Shown here: positions 1 through 7,438 of the stretch, piece after piece
Layout: each line of letters begins with the position of its first letter
Numbering within the stretch: position 1 is the stretch's first letter
Assembly: GCF_008312885.1 (NCBI RefSeq)
Contig: NZ_VSSO01000003.1
Coordinates: forward strand, 372,001 to 436,000
Length of the DNA stretch: 64,000 nt
Direction: 5' to 3'
Source: Lolliginicoccus suaedae
Lineage (GTDB): Bacteria > Actinomycetota > Actinomycetes > Mycobacteriales > Mycobacteriaceae
The notes under the pieces: model-generated
Databases searched by the model: none
The model's input: the letters and a program-made list of their open reading frames with translations, nothing else
What the model was told of the DNA's origin: nothing
Program-made: the position numbers and the translations under genes

Positions 1-215
1 CGGTCGCGCGGCGGATCCTCGAGCTCGACGACCTCGTAGCCCGCGTCGGGACGGTGCGTGGCGAGCAGGGCGCGCCGCAGGTCCACGAGGTCGCGCTTGG
101 CCTCGCCCTTGTCGACGATGAGGAATACATCGGCCCGCTTGATCGCGTCGATGGCCTGGAGGGTGAGCTGCCCAGGATCCCCCGCGCCGATACCGATGAC
201 AAGTAGTGTCCGCAT
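1..215 (-). CDS. cobF: Precorrin-6A synthase (deacetylating), N-terminal part, cut by window edge
   Basis: Reading leftward from the ATG at 215-213, 71 codons are present before the window ends. The N-terminus carries the glycine-rich start of the tetrapyrrole (corrin) methylase fold (MRTLLVIGIGAGDP), then a VFLIVDKGEAKRDLV segment that I recognise as typical of CobF. CobF methylates precorrin-5 and removes the acetyl fragment in aerobic cobalamin synthesis, using S-adenosylmethionine. Only the first quarter or so of the protein is visible, so catalytic completeness cannot be judged. The gene points out of the window and is followed on the same strand upstream by a TetR gene, 50 bp away. Confidence 0.8.
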   Translation of the reverse strand, partial: MRTLLVIGIGAGDPGQLTLQAIDAIKRADVFLIVDKGEAKRDLVDLRRALLATHRPDAGYEVVELEDPPRD

Positions 216-265
216 GGCGATCACCCTGCCAGACGGTCCAGGCCTGGCGTGAAGCCGTCCCGCGG

Positions 266-934
266 CTACCCGAGCGTGGCTGCTCCGGGCTCGCGAACCG
301 GGCGTGCCTCGAGCGCGCCACTGAGGCTCGGCAGCTCCATCAGCTCGGTGACGAACACGCGCAGCTTCTCGGGGCTCTCGGTATCGACAACGCCGGGCGT
401 GGTGATCAACGAGGTGACGACGCGGTAGATCCACTCCGCCATCGGAACGAGGGCACGCTCATCCATCTCGGCCGCGTCGCCGCGCGTGAAGTACGGCGAC
501 ATGAACGCGGCGACCCGCTCGATGAGGGGCTGCCCCTGCGAGGTCAGCAGGTGCGTCACGACCTGCGGATCCTCCTTGAGCGACTTCTGCAGCAGCTCAT
601 GCTCGCGGGCATAGCTCACGACGAAGACGACACTGTCGACAAGCCGCGCCTTCGCGTGGGTGCCACCCTCGATGACCGGGCGCAACCGATTGAGGAAGCT
701 ATTGACCTCACGCTCGAACAGGGCCTCGATGATGGCGGTCTGGTCGCCGAAGTACTTGTAGACGGTGGGTCGTGACAGGCCAGCGCGCTTGGCGATCGCG
801 GCGTGCACCCGGGCGCGGAAGCCAGACTGCATCAGGCACTCCTCCGCAGCGTCCAGGATGCGCGAGCAGATCTCGTTGCGACGCAGCATGTCCACGGTCG
901 GTCGCACAGGATTCATCGATTGCAAGTTGCTCAC
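266..934 (-). CDS. TetR-family transcriptional regulator
   Basis: The N-terminal 50-60 residues form a TetR helix-turn-helix: ICSRILDAAEECLMQSG, then IAKRAGLSRPTVYKYFGDQ as the recognition helix region. The C-terminal ligand domain has no recognisable signature. The start is uncertain. A TTG at 946 (behind GAGGGACAG), the GTG at 934 (behind GGGGAT) and an ATG at 916 are all in frame; I chose the GTG because its ribosome site has better spacing (222 aa). It lies upstream of cobF on the same strand but looks like an independent gene. No target can be inferred. Confidence 0.8.
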   Translation of the reverse strand: MSNLQSMNPVRPTVDMLRRNEICSRILDAAEECLMQSGFRARVHAAIAKRAGLSRPTVYKYFGDQTAIIEALFEREVNSFLNRLRPVIEGGTHAKARLVDSVVFVVSYAREHELLQKSLKEDPQVVTHLLTSQGQPLIERVAAFMSPYFTRGDAAEMDERALVPMAEWIYRVVTSLITTPGVVDTESPEKLRVFVTELMELPSLSGALEARPVREPGAATLG

Positions 935-1246
935 TTCTATCCCCAACTGTCCCTCTGGGCCTCTCTGGCCCGGTTCTTCACCCAGCGTTGACGATATGCG
1001 CCACTGTGTTCACGCCCTGCTGAGTCTAGACAACGGAAACCCGAAATGACGAGCACTTATGCGACAAGGTTCGTTGTCACAATCGCCGATGCACTACTAG
1101 GCGGGACACTTGTTCACGTGGTGTAACACCGCTCGGGCCGCGCGGAAACGGACACACGGCCGCTTCCCCCGTCGACACCAGCGCTCCGGGTCGCGCGTGC
1201 GAGCCCGCCCGCCCTCGCGGTACACTCTTTCCCGCGCGCCGCGCAC
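935..1246. other. Non-coding gap upstream of the TetR gene and tRNA-Arg
   Basis: About 310 bases with no credible gene. Small open frames here run through the tRNA or lack codon bias. The stretch contains an 8-bp palindrome GTCTAGAC (1024-1031) and a loose inverted repeat GACAA-6-TTGTC (about 1062-1077). Either could be an operator for the TetR gene at 266-934, but nothing in the sequence proves it. Confidence 0.4.
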
Positions 1247-1320
1247 GCCCTCGTAGCTCAGTCGGATAGAGCGGGACTCTCCTAAAGTCCAGGCCACAGG
1301 TTCGATTCCTGTCGGGGGCA
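1247..1320 (+). tRNA. tRNA-Arg (anticodon CCT)
   Basis: A full cloverleaf can be drawn. Acceptor GCCCTCG pairs with CGGGGGC (one T-G pair), D stem GCTC/GAGC, anticodon stem GGACT/AGTCC with loop CTCCTAA giving anticodon CCT, T stem ACAGG/CCTGT with loop TTCGATT, and discriminator A at 1320. The length is 74 nt and CCA is not encoded. It reads AGG, a rare codon in a GC-rich genome. Confidence 0.95.
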
Positions 1321-1370
1321 CTCATCCCCCTCCAGCCTCGCAGTGACCCCGCTCACTCCCTCGCCCCGAC

Positions 1371-3110
1371 ATGGCGAACACCTCAGCGCATCCTTTACTT
1401 GCGGATGAAACTTTCTGGCCCTCGCTAGCGACAATCAAGGTGACGACACTTCCGCCCTATCGCGAAGGATCACCCGATCAGAATGCTCCGCGCTTCATGA
1501 ACACTCCCCCGTCCGTCGTGCCCGGATCGTGGCTCCTTGGGGATCCTGCCGAGCATCCGCGCGACCGGCTGCGCATCCAATTGCTGCTCACAGCGCTCCT
1601 GCTCGTCGCCAACGGCGTGGGGGTAGCGAGCGTGATCGCCTACCTGACGCTGGTGGTGCCCGGCCCGATGGTATTCGCTCCGCGCTTCGCGGAGCTGAAC
1701 TTCATCGCGGTGCCGACGTACTTGATCGCGGCGTTCCTCGTGGGCGGCCTGTTCGCGACGCAGCGGGCCACCCGCGAGCTGCGGTGGGCGATCGAGGGCA
1801 CGGTGCCGAATGATGCCCAGCAGCGATCCGCGCTCGCGATGCCGTGGCGCCTGACCGTGATCCAGGCCGCGCTCTGGATCCTCGGCACGGTCCTGTTCGC
1901 GCTCGGGTACGGCTCGGTCGACGGCTCTGTCGGCATCCGGGTCGCGCTGACCGCCGGCGGGACGAGCGTGGTGGTGAGCGTGATGGTGTACCTGCTCAGC
2001 GAGTTCGCGCTGCGCCCCACCGTGGCCAAGGCGCTCGCGGCGAACCCGGCTGCGAGGAAGACCACGGGCAGGATCAGCTTGCGGTTCCTCCTCGGCTGGA
2101 TCGTCGGCACCGCGGTACCGGTGGTCTCCCTCATGGTGATCGCTGCCGAGGCATTGCTGCACGACGATCTCGACCGCGGCACGCTGGCGTTCGCGATCCT
2201 GGCGACTGGCGGGGTCGTGCTGGTGTTCGGTTCCTTGCTCGCGGTGCTGGCCGCAGCCTCGGTGGTCGCCTCGGTGAGAGTAGTGCGCGACGGCATGGCC
2301 CGGATCGAGTCCGGCGACCTCGAGGCGCAGGTCCCTGTCTTCGATGGCACCGAGCTCGGCGACCTGCAGACGGGGTTCAATTCCATGTCGCGCGGGCTGC
2401 GCGAGCGCACCCGCCTGCGGGACCTGTTCGATCGCCACCTCGGCCAGCAGCTGGCCCGGCATGTGCTGGAATCACCAGCTAGTCAGCACCGGACCCATCA
2501 CGCCGTAGCTGCGATGTGCATCGATCTGGCGGGGCCTACCAGCGTGGCCGAGCATCGGCCGCCGGAGGAGGTGGTCGCGCTGCTCGACGAGATCTTCGCC
2601 ATCGTGGTCGAGGAAGCCCGGCAGGGCGGCGGGTTCGTCAACAAGTTCTCCGGCGACGCGGCCCTGGTCATCTTCGGCGCGCCCGATTCTCTCGAGGATC
2701 CGGCGGGCAGCGCGCTGGCCACCGCGCGACGGCTCACGGACAGGCTCGGCCATTTCTCGCCGCGCGCGGGCATCGGCATCTCCTATGGCCACGTCATCGC
2801 CGCGATCATCGGCTCCGCGGACCGGGCGAAGTACATGGTGGTAGGCGACCCGGTGAACGAGGCGGCGCTGCTCGGGGAGCACGCGCGGTGGCAATCGGCC
2901 GGGGTCGTCGCCTCCGGCAGCGCGATCGCCGCCGCATCGTCGACGGAATCGAACCACTGGAAGGTCATCGATCGGCATACCCTGCCAGGCCGCTCGAGCC
3001 CGACCTATCTCGCGATTCCCACCGCGCTCGCCGCCCCGGACGAGTCGTTGCCAGATCGGGCAGAGCCGAGTGGCACCCGCTGGACGAGCCTGCTGCCGGG
3101 CCTGCGCTAG
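1371..3110 (+). CDS. Membrane-anchored class III adenylate/guanylate cyclase with HAMP domain
   Basis: This resembles the six-TM, HAMP, cyclase proteins of mycobacteria (Rv1318c-Rv1320c, Rv3645 type). Hydrophobic segments span roughly residues 68-305, a HAMP-like linker (VRDGMARIESGDLEAQVP) follows, and the cyclase homology domain starts near 380. The metal-binding Asp residues (D385 in CIDLAG, D429 in KFSGDAAL), adenine-type Lys425 and Asp493, and transition-state Asn496 are present. However, the expected Arg four residues after that Asn is Leu500 (VNEAALL), so activity may be low or need a partner. The start may be the ATG at 1497 (537 aa); neither start has a clear ribosome site. It would make cAMP at the membrane. 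Confidence 0.85.
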   Translation: MANTSAHPLLADETFWPSLATIKVTTLPPYREGSPDQNAPRFMNTPPSVVPGSWLLGDPAEHPRDRLRIQLLLTALLLVANGVGVASVIAYLTLVVPGPMVFAPRFAELNFIAVPTYLIAAFLVGGLFATQRATRELRWAIEGTVPNDAQQRSALAMPWRLTVIQAALWILGTVLFALGYGSVDGSVGIRVALTAGGTSVVVSVMVYLLSEFALRPTVAKALAANPAARKTTGRISLRFLLGWIVGTAVPVVSLMVIAAEALLHDDLDRGTLAFAILATGGVVLVFGSLLAVLAAASVVASVRVVRDGMARIESGDLEAQVPVFDGTELGDLQTGFNSMSRGLRERTRLRDLFDRHLGQQLARHVLESPASQHRTHHAVAAMCIDLAGPTSVAEHRPPEEVVALLDEIFAIVVEEARQGGGFVNKFSGDAALVIFGAPDSLEDPAGSALATARRLTDRLGHFSPRAGIGISYGHVIAAIIGSADRAKYMVVGDPVNEAALLGEHARWQSAGVVASGSAIAAASSTESNHWKVIDRHTLPGRSSPTYLAIPTALAAPDESLPDRAEPSGTRWTSLLPGLR

Positions 3111-3206
3111 CGGACCTGTGCTAGCGGACCTGTGCTAGTCCGGGAGTCGGAATTCTCGGAGAATCCTCAGCATCATCCCCGGTAGCCTCCTGGATAATGG
3201 GGCGCA

Positions 3207-4211
3207 ATGCTCCCCATCACTGACTGGCGCGGCCCGCGGACCGAGGCCACACCGCCGCGCGGCCGGATCCGGCGCTGCGCCACACGGACCGCCGTGCTTG
3301 CTATCGGCGCGATGATGGCAGCCAGCCCCTCGGCCGCGGCGCAGGTCAGCGACGATGAGCCAGAACCAACAGCCCCCGGGCAGCAACTCGACGCGATGAT
3401 CGGCGAGTCGTGCGCCGATACCTATGTGCTCGGGGTGCGCGGGTCGAACGAGCCGCCGAAGGGCGCGGCCGCCACCACTGCGCCGGGAAGCGTCGTGTAC
3501 CCGGAGGGCACCGAGGGGCTCGGCATGGGGCCAACCGTGCACGCGTTCTTCGAGTCCTTCGGCACCTACCGGGCACGGTCGGGCGAGTCCGTGCCCGCTG
3601 GCTTCGGAATCGACTATCCGGCGGTGCGGGTGGGCGAGGGACTGTTGCTCTACCCGATGGTGTACCGGGATTCGGTGGATGCGGGCGCGGCGAACCTGCG
3701 AGGCGCCCTCGAGCAGATCAGCGCGGCATGCGGAGACAGTGGCACCGAAGTGGTGGTGGCGGGCGTCTCGCAGGGCGCCGATGTCATCAACACCGCCCTG
3801 GCCACCGAGCAGGGACAGGGCACGGACGCGTTCGGACTGGTGACGCGGATCGTGCTGTTCGGCGATCCGAGCCGCTCGGCAGCGCAATCGACGATCACGG
3901 CGGGCGCCGAGCGGGGCGAGGGCATCTTCCGCATGGTTCCGCTGAGCGGCTTCGGGCAGGACGGCTGGATGGCCAGCAACCCGCGGGTGATCTCGGTGTG
4001 CATCCCTGGTGATTCGGTCTGCGACCCGGCCAGCGATCCGGCGGACGCGGGCAATGTCACCGGTGCCGACGGGATGTCACCGTTCGACCGGCATCAGGCC
4101 TATATCGATCCCGGCGTGCAGCTGCGCTGCCCGGGCACGAGCGACGATGGCGCGTTCCTCGATGGCACGAGCTGCGCGGCGTCCCTCGTCGCTATGCCGA
4201 CGTCTCGCTGA
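3207..4211 (+). CDS. Secreted cutinase-family serine hydrolase
   Basis: 334 residues. An Arg-rich start followed by AVLAIGAMMAASPSAAA (about 29-45) is a signal peptide with an Ala-X-Ala type cleavage region. The alpha/beta hydrolase core has the nucleophile elbow GVSQG (Ser188), Asp269 inside CIPGDSVC and His296 inside DRHQAYI, which together match the cutinase Ser-Asp-His triad. Paired cysteines are also seen (69/175 and 265/272). Cutinase-family proteins of mycolata (Culp) cleave esters or phospholipids outside the cell. The 3' end overlaps the convergent GntR gene by 20 bp. Between the cyclase and this gene, a 14-bp unit (CTAGCGGACCTGTG) is repeated in tandem near 3107. Confidence 0.88.
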   Translation: MLPITDWRGPRTEATPPRGRIRRCATRTAVLAIGAMMAASPSAAAQVSDDEPEPTAPGQQLDAMIGESCADTYVLGVRGSNEPPKGAAATTAPGSVVYPEGTEGLGMGPTVHAFFESFGTYRARSGESVPAGFGIDYPAVRVGEGLLLYPMVYRDSVDAGAANLRGALEQISAACGDSGTEVVVAGVSQGADVINTALATEQGQGTDAFGLVTRIVLFGDPSRSAAQSTITAGAERGEGIFRMVPLSGFGQDGWMASNPRVISVCIPGDSVCDPASDPADAGNVTGADGMSPFDRHQAYIDPGVQLRCPGTSDDGAFLDGTSCAASLVAMPTSR

Positions 4212-4875
4212 CGCTGGCTCGCTGGAGGCGCAGCCGCGTCACGGCATCCGCCATGTGGTGGGCGAGCAACTGGTACGCGATCTCCGGCGGCCCGGCCCCG
4301 ATGGCGTCGCGCAGGCAAGAATGCTCCGTGACCTGCTCATGGACATCGGCATAGGTTGTTTGCAGCGCGCCGAGGCACATGCGGGTCTCGATGAGCAGGG
4401 TCCGGGCGGCACGCACGAGCCGCGGGCTGGCGGAGCTCTGCACGAGGACCTCGTGGAACTGCTGGTCGGCGTCCGATACAGCGGCCGCATCGCCCCGGTC
4501 GGCGGCCGATCGCATCATCTCCACCGCCGGTCCGAGCGCGGCGTGGGTGGCCTCGCGCCGACCGTCGAGGATGCGGCACAGCGCGCCCCTCTCGATGGCC
4601 GCGCGCGCGAAGTACACATCCTCGATGTCGTCCATCGTCAGCTCGATGACGAAGATGCCGCGGTGGCGGATGCTGTGCAGCAGCCCCTCGGAGACGAGTC
4701 GTTGCATGGCCTCGCGGACGGGGCCGCGGGAGACATCGAACGAGGCGGCGAGGTCTGCCTCGCCGAGCTGCGCGCCTGGTGCGAGCGCGCCCCTCATGAT
4801 GGCGATGCGGAGCCGGTCGGCGATCAGTTCCGCCGTGGATTGCCGGGCGACGGGTTCAAGATCGAACATCGTCAT
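4192..4875 (-). CDS. GntR-family (FadR/FCD type) transcriptional regulator
   Basis: 227 residues. A winged helix-turn-helix fills about 10-75 (LRIAIMRGALAPG ... FDVSRGPVREAMQRL). A helical FCD ligand domain follows, with candidate metal/ligand residues in DADQQFHEVL, TEHSCLRDA and HHMADAV. It overlaps the upstream isomerase-like gene by 20 bp, so it is the last gene of a three-gene operon read from the 6374-6457 promoter region. That region holds the palindrome GATTGTTGACAATC, a good FadR-type operator. A nearly identical site sits between gabT and gabD. I infer that this regulator controls both promoters and itself. The effector is unknown. Confidence 0.88.
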   Translation of the reverse strand: MTMFDLEPVARQSTAELIADRLRIAIMRGALAPGAQLGEADLAASFDVSRGPVREAMQRLVSEGLLHSIRHRGIFVIELTMDDIEDVYFARAAIERGALCRILDGRREATHAALGPAVEMMRSAADRGDAAAVSDADQQFHEVLVQSSASPRLVRAARTLLIETRMCLGALQTTYADVHEQVTEHSCLRDAIGAGPPEIAYQLLAHHMADAVTRLRLQRASVSETSA

Positions 4876-5620
4876 GGTGGGGCCTTTCCTGGAACAGCGT
4901 TCCGAGCGCGGGCTGCACCGCCGTGATCCCGGCCAGGCGCAGTGCTTCCCAGATGGTCACCTGGTTGGCGGTGAGGACGGGCTTGCCGAGCGTGGACTCG
5001 AGGCGGGGCAGCACTCCAATGGTGTGCATCGCCGTGTCCGGGATCAGCAGGGCCTGGGCATCGGCGTGGTCGTTGGACGTAGCGAGATCCAGGACCTGGT
5101 CGGGGGCGAGGGTACCAACCTCGGCGGCGGTATCGATACCCGCGCTGGACATGCGCACCACCTCGATGCCCGCCGCAGCGAGGAATTCCACGAACAACCG
5201 AGCGACATCATCGGGATAGCTCGCGGCGACCGCGACCCTGGTGATCCCGAGCGACCGGGCCGCATGGACGAACGCGTAGCTGGTCGACGACGCTGCCGTT
5301 CCTGCTGCCTGCGCGAGCCCCTCGACCTGGCCTGGAGCACCGTCGGGCCCGTAGACGAAGCTGCCGGATGTGCAGGCCCAGATGACCGCAGCAGGCTGGG
5401 CATCGGCCAGCAGGCTGGCACCGTGGGCGAGCTTGTCCGGGCTGCCGAGATCGAGCAGCTCCGGGACGGCGTGCAGATCAGTGCCGTAGATGTGCTCGAC
5501 CCGCAGCGCGACGTCGGCCCCAGCCTCGCGGAGCAGGTTCTCGGCGAGCGGGTAGTCGTCCTCGGCGGCGTGGTCCGGGTAGATGAAGCCGAGCGCGGTG
5601 GCGGCGGTGGTGGTGCTCAT
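4856..5620 (-). CDS. Maleate isomerase / arylmalonate decarboxylase (EutA-like) family protein, second Cys replaced
   Basis: 254 residues of the Asp/Glu racemase superfamily. The first catalytic-type Cys is kept (C83 in WACTSGSFV) and the family C-terminal signature GKPVLTANQVTIW is present. The position of the second Cys, judged against the neighbouring paralogue, is Asp195 (LLIPDTAMHT). Two-cysteine members isomerise maleate or racemise amino acids; one-cysteine members include decarboxylases. This copy may therefore do different chemistry from its neighbour or be a non-catalytic partner. The ATG directly abuts the upstream paralogue's stop codon, so the two are co-translated. Confidence 0.75.
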   Translation of the reverse strand: MSTTTAATALGFIYPDHAAEDDYPLAENLLREAGADVALRVEHIYGTDLHAVPELLDLGSPDKLAHGASLLADAQPAAVIWACTSGSFVYGPDGAPGQVEGLAQAAGTAASSTSYAFVHAARSLGITRVAVAASYPDDVARLFVEFLAAAGIEVVRMSSAGIDTAAEVGTLAPDQVLDLATSNDHADAQALLIPDTAMHTIGVLPRLESTLGKPVLTANQVTIWEALRLAGITAVQPALGTLFQERPHHDDVRS

Positions 5621-6373
5621 TCACTCTCCCTGGAATACGTCGCGGAGCCATTTGCCGGGCCCCATCATGGGTAGCTTCATGTGGCCGAGGCAGGCCCACA
5701 TGGACAGCTGGTTGGCGGTGAGGATGGGCTTGTTGAGGTGGTTCTCGAGCGGCTCTATGAGGTCGTAGGTGGGCAGATTGGTGCAGCTGACGAAGATGGC
5801 CTCGGACTCCGGGGTGTCGGCCTGGACGATGCGCTCGGCGATGGTGCGGTAGTTGACCTTCCAGATGCCGCCGCCGAGGCCGAGGTGGTCGGACTTGAGG
5901 ACATCGACGCCGAGCTCTCCGAGGAAGTCGTGGAGCCGCTCGGTGAGGGGGGCGTCGTACGGGGTGATGACGGAGATGCGGCGCAGGTTGAGGTGCTCGA
6001 GCGCCTCGGCGAGTGCTCCGCTGGTGGTGATGGCGTCGGGGGCGCCTGCCTCGAGCATGGCTTCGCGGAGCATCCGCTCGTGCTTGACGCCGTTGACGAA
6101 GCTGCCGGAGGTGCACATGTAGGCGACGACCTCGGGCTCGACATGCATGATGTCGCGGGTAGCGGCCTTGATGAGCTTGGTGTCGGAGACGAGCTCGGCC
6201 ATGGCGCAGCTGACCTCAACGTCCTCGTAGGGCGTGCGCGCCTGGTGGAGGCTGACCTCGAGGGGCAGCCAGCGCCAGAGCTCGCGCTCGAGGGCCATGT
6301 CGAAGGGCGCGATGATGCCGACCCCGCGCTGCGCGATGGGGCCTTCGAAGTCGGGGAGGTTGAGTTCCAACAC
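5621..6373 (-). CDS. Maleate isomerase / EutA-like Asp/Glu racemase superfamily protein
   Basis: 250 residues with both catalytic-type cysteines: C87 (YMCTSGSFVNG) and C197 (FVSCTNLPTYD). They are followed by KPILTANQLSMW, the shared C-terminal signature of maleate cis-trans isomerases, EutA and arylmalonate decarboxylases. Two cysteines favour isomerase or racemase chemistry over decarboxylation. It is the first gene of the operon 6373-4192 and diverges from the 2-hydroxyacid dehydrogenase and amidase genes across an 84-bp promoter region carrying the GntR-type palindrome. The substrate is not evident; maleate to fumarate is one option given the neighbouring amidase. Confidence 0.78.
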   Translation of the reverse strand: MLELNLPDFEGPIAQRGVGIIAPFDMALERELWRWLPLEVSLHQARTPYEDVEVSCAMAELVSDTKLIKAATRDIMHVEPEVVAYMCTSGSFVNGVKHERMLREAMLEAGAPDAITTSGALAEALEHLNLRRISVITPYDAPLTERLHDFLGELGVDVLKSDHLGLGGGIWKVNYRTIAERIVQADTPESEAIFVSCTNLPTYDLIEPLENHLNKPILTANQLSMWACLGHMKLPMMGPGKWLRDVFQGE

Positions 6374-6417
6374 GGGCCCTCGCCTTCACTCGGTGGTGTT
6401 CCTTCTGCATTTAAGCA

Positions 6418-6431
6418 GATTGTTGACAATC
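6418..6431. promoter_or_regulatory. Palindromic operator GATTGTTGACAATC, likely GntR site
   Basis: Arms GATTGT and ACAATC flank a 2-bp centre. The site lies 45 bp from the ATG at 6373 and 26 bp from the GTG at 6458, in the only promoter-sized gap between the divergent units. Thirteen of the fourteen bases recur at 19789-19802 between gabT and gabD. The size and AT-rich TTGTnnACAA-like form suit a FadR-type GntR dimer. Confidence 0.65.
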
Positions 6432-6457
6432 ATACGAGTGCCTCATACGGTGTCAAC

Positions 6458-7429
6458 GTGACCGAGAACCCCATCATCACGGTCCTCCACGGCGACACCC
6501 GGCCCGACGAGGACCTCCTCGCCCCAGTCCGTGAGCACGCCACCCTCCGCTACACCACCGCCGAGGAACTCCCCGAGAACCTCCCTGGCGCGCGCATCCT
6601 CTTCGCCTACGACTTCTTCAGCCATGCCGTGCCCGAGGCCTGGCCCGAGGCCGACGCCCTCGAATGGATCCACATCGCCTCCGCGGGCGTCGAGCGCTTC
6701 ATGTTCGACGATCTCTCTGCCAGCAACGTCGTGGTCACCAACTCGCGCGGCATCTTCGACCCGCACATCGCCGAGTACGTCCTCGGGCAGATCCTCTCCT
6801 TCGCGAAGGACTTCCCCGGCTCCCTGCGCCTGCAGCAGGAGCGCGAATGGCAGCACCGCGAGTCCGAGCGCATCGCCGGCAAGCATGTCATCGTCGTCGG
6901 CACCGGCCCCATCGGCCGGGCCATCGGGCGCCTCCTGCGCGCCGCTGGGATGAAGGTCACAGGTTCCGGCCGACGCGCCCGCGACAATGACCCCGACCTC
7001 GGCACCATCATCGCGCAGGAGGACCTCCCCGCCGCGCTCGCCACCGCCGACTACGTCGTCTCCATCGCGCCGAGCACCCCGCAGACCCGCCACATGTTCA
7101 ACGCGGAGATGTTCGCCGCCATGAAGCCCACCACCCGCTTCATCAACGTCGGCCGCGGCGACCTCACCGTCACCGACGACCTCGTCGCCGCGCTGCGCGA
7201 CGGCACCATCGCCGGAGCCGCGCTCGACGTCACCGATCCCGAGCCGCCACCGACCGACCACCCGCTCTGGGAGCTCCACAACGTAATGATCACCCCGCAC
7301 AACGCCGGCGATGTCGTCGGGTGGCGCGATGACCTCACCAGCCTGTTCGTCGAGAACTTCCAGCGCTGGACGCGCGGAGCCGAGCTTCTGAATATCGTTG
7401 ACAAAGAACGTGGTTACGTCCCGGGCTAA
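6458..7429 (+). CDS. D-isomer-specific 2-hydroxyacid dehydrogenase
   Basis: 323 residues from GTG 6458. The Rossmann motif is VVGTGPIGRAIG (about 147-158). The catalytic residues expected for the family are visible: Arg233 (NVGRGDL), Glu262 (DPEPP) and His281 (TPHNAG). Family members reduce a 2-oxoacid, or oxidise a D-2-hydroxyacid, with NAD(P)H. The open frame runs far upstream, but sequence before 6458 belongs to the opposite-strand isomerase gene, and homology begins at this GTG just downstream of the operator. The next gene, an amidase, starts 9 bp later, so the two form an operon. Confidence 0.88.
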   Translation: MTENPIITVLHGDTRPDEDLLAPVREHATLRYTTAEELPENLPGARILFAYDFFSHAVPEAWPEADALEWIHIASAGVERFMFDDLSASNVVVTNSRGIFDPHIAEYVLGQILSFAKDFPGSLRLQQEREWQHRESERIAGKHVIVVGTGPIGRAIGRLLRAAGMKVTGSGRRARDNDPDLGTIIAQEDLPAALATADYVVSIAPSTPQTRHMFNAEMFAAMKPTTRFINVGRGDLTVTDDLVAALRDGTIAGAALDVTDPEPPPTDHPLWELHNVMITPHNAGDVVGWRDDLTSLFVENFQRWTRGAELLNIVDKERGYVPG

Positions 7430-7438
7430 GGAGCACGC

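Noticed and set aside
1024-1077. Operator for the TetR gene at 266-934
   Set aside because: The small palindromes found are too short and imperfect to call a site.
1077-1325. Open frames across the tRNA-Arg region
   Set aside because: They run through the tRNA on the opposite strand and have no ribosome site or family resemblance.
5681-6457. Long N-terminal extension of the hydroxyacid dehydrogenase
   Set aside because: It is antisense to the isomerase-like gene and crosses the operator region; the dehydrogenase starts at GTG 6458.
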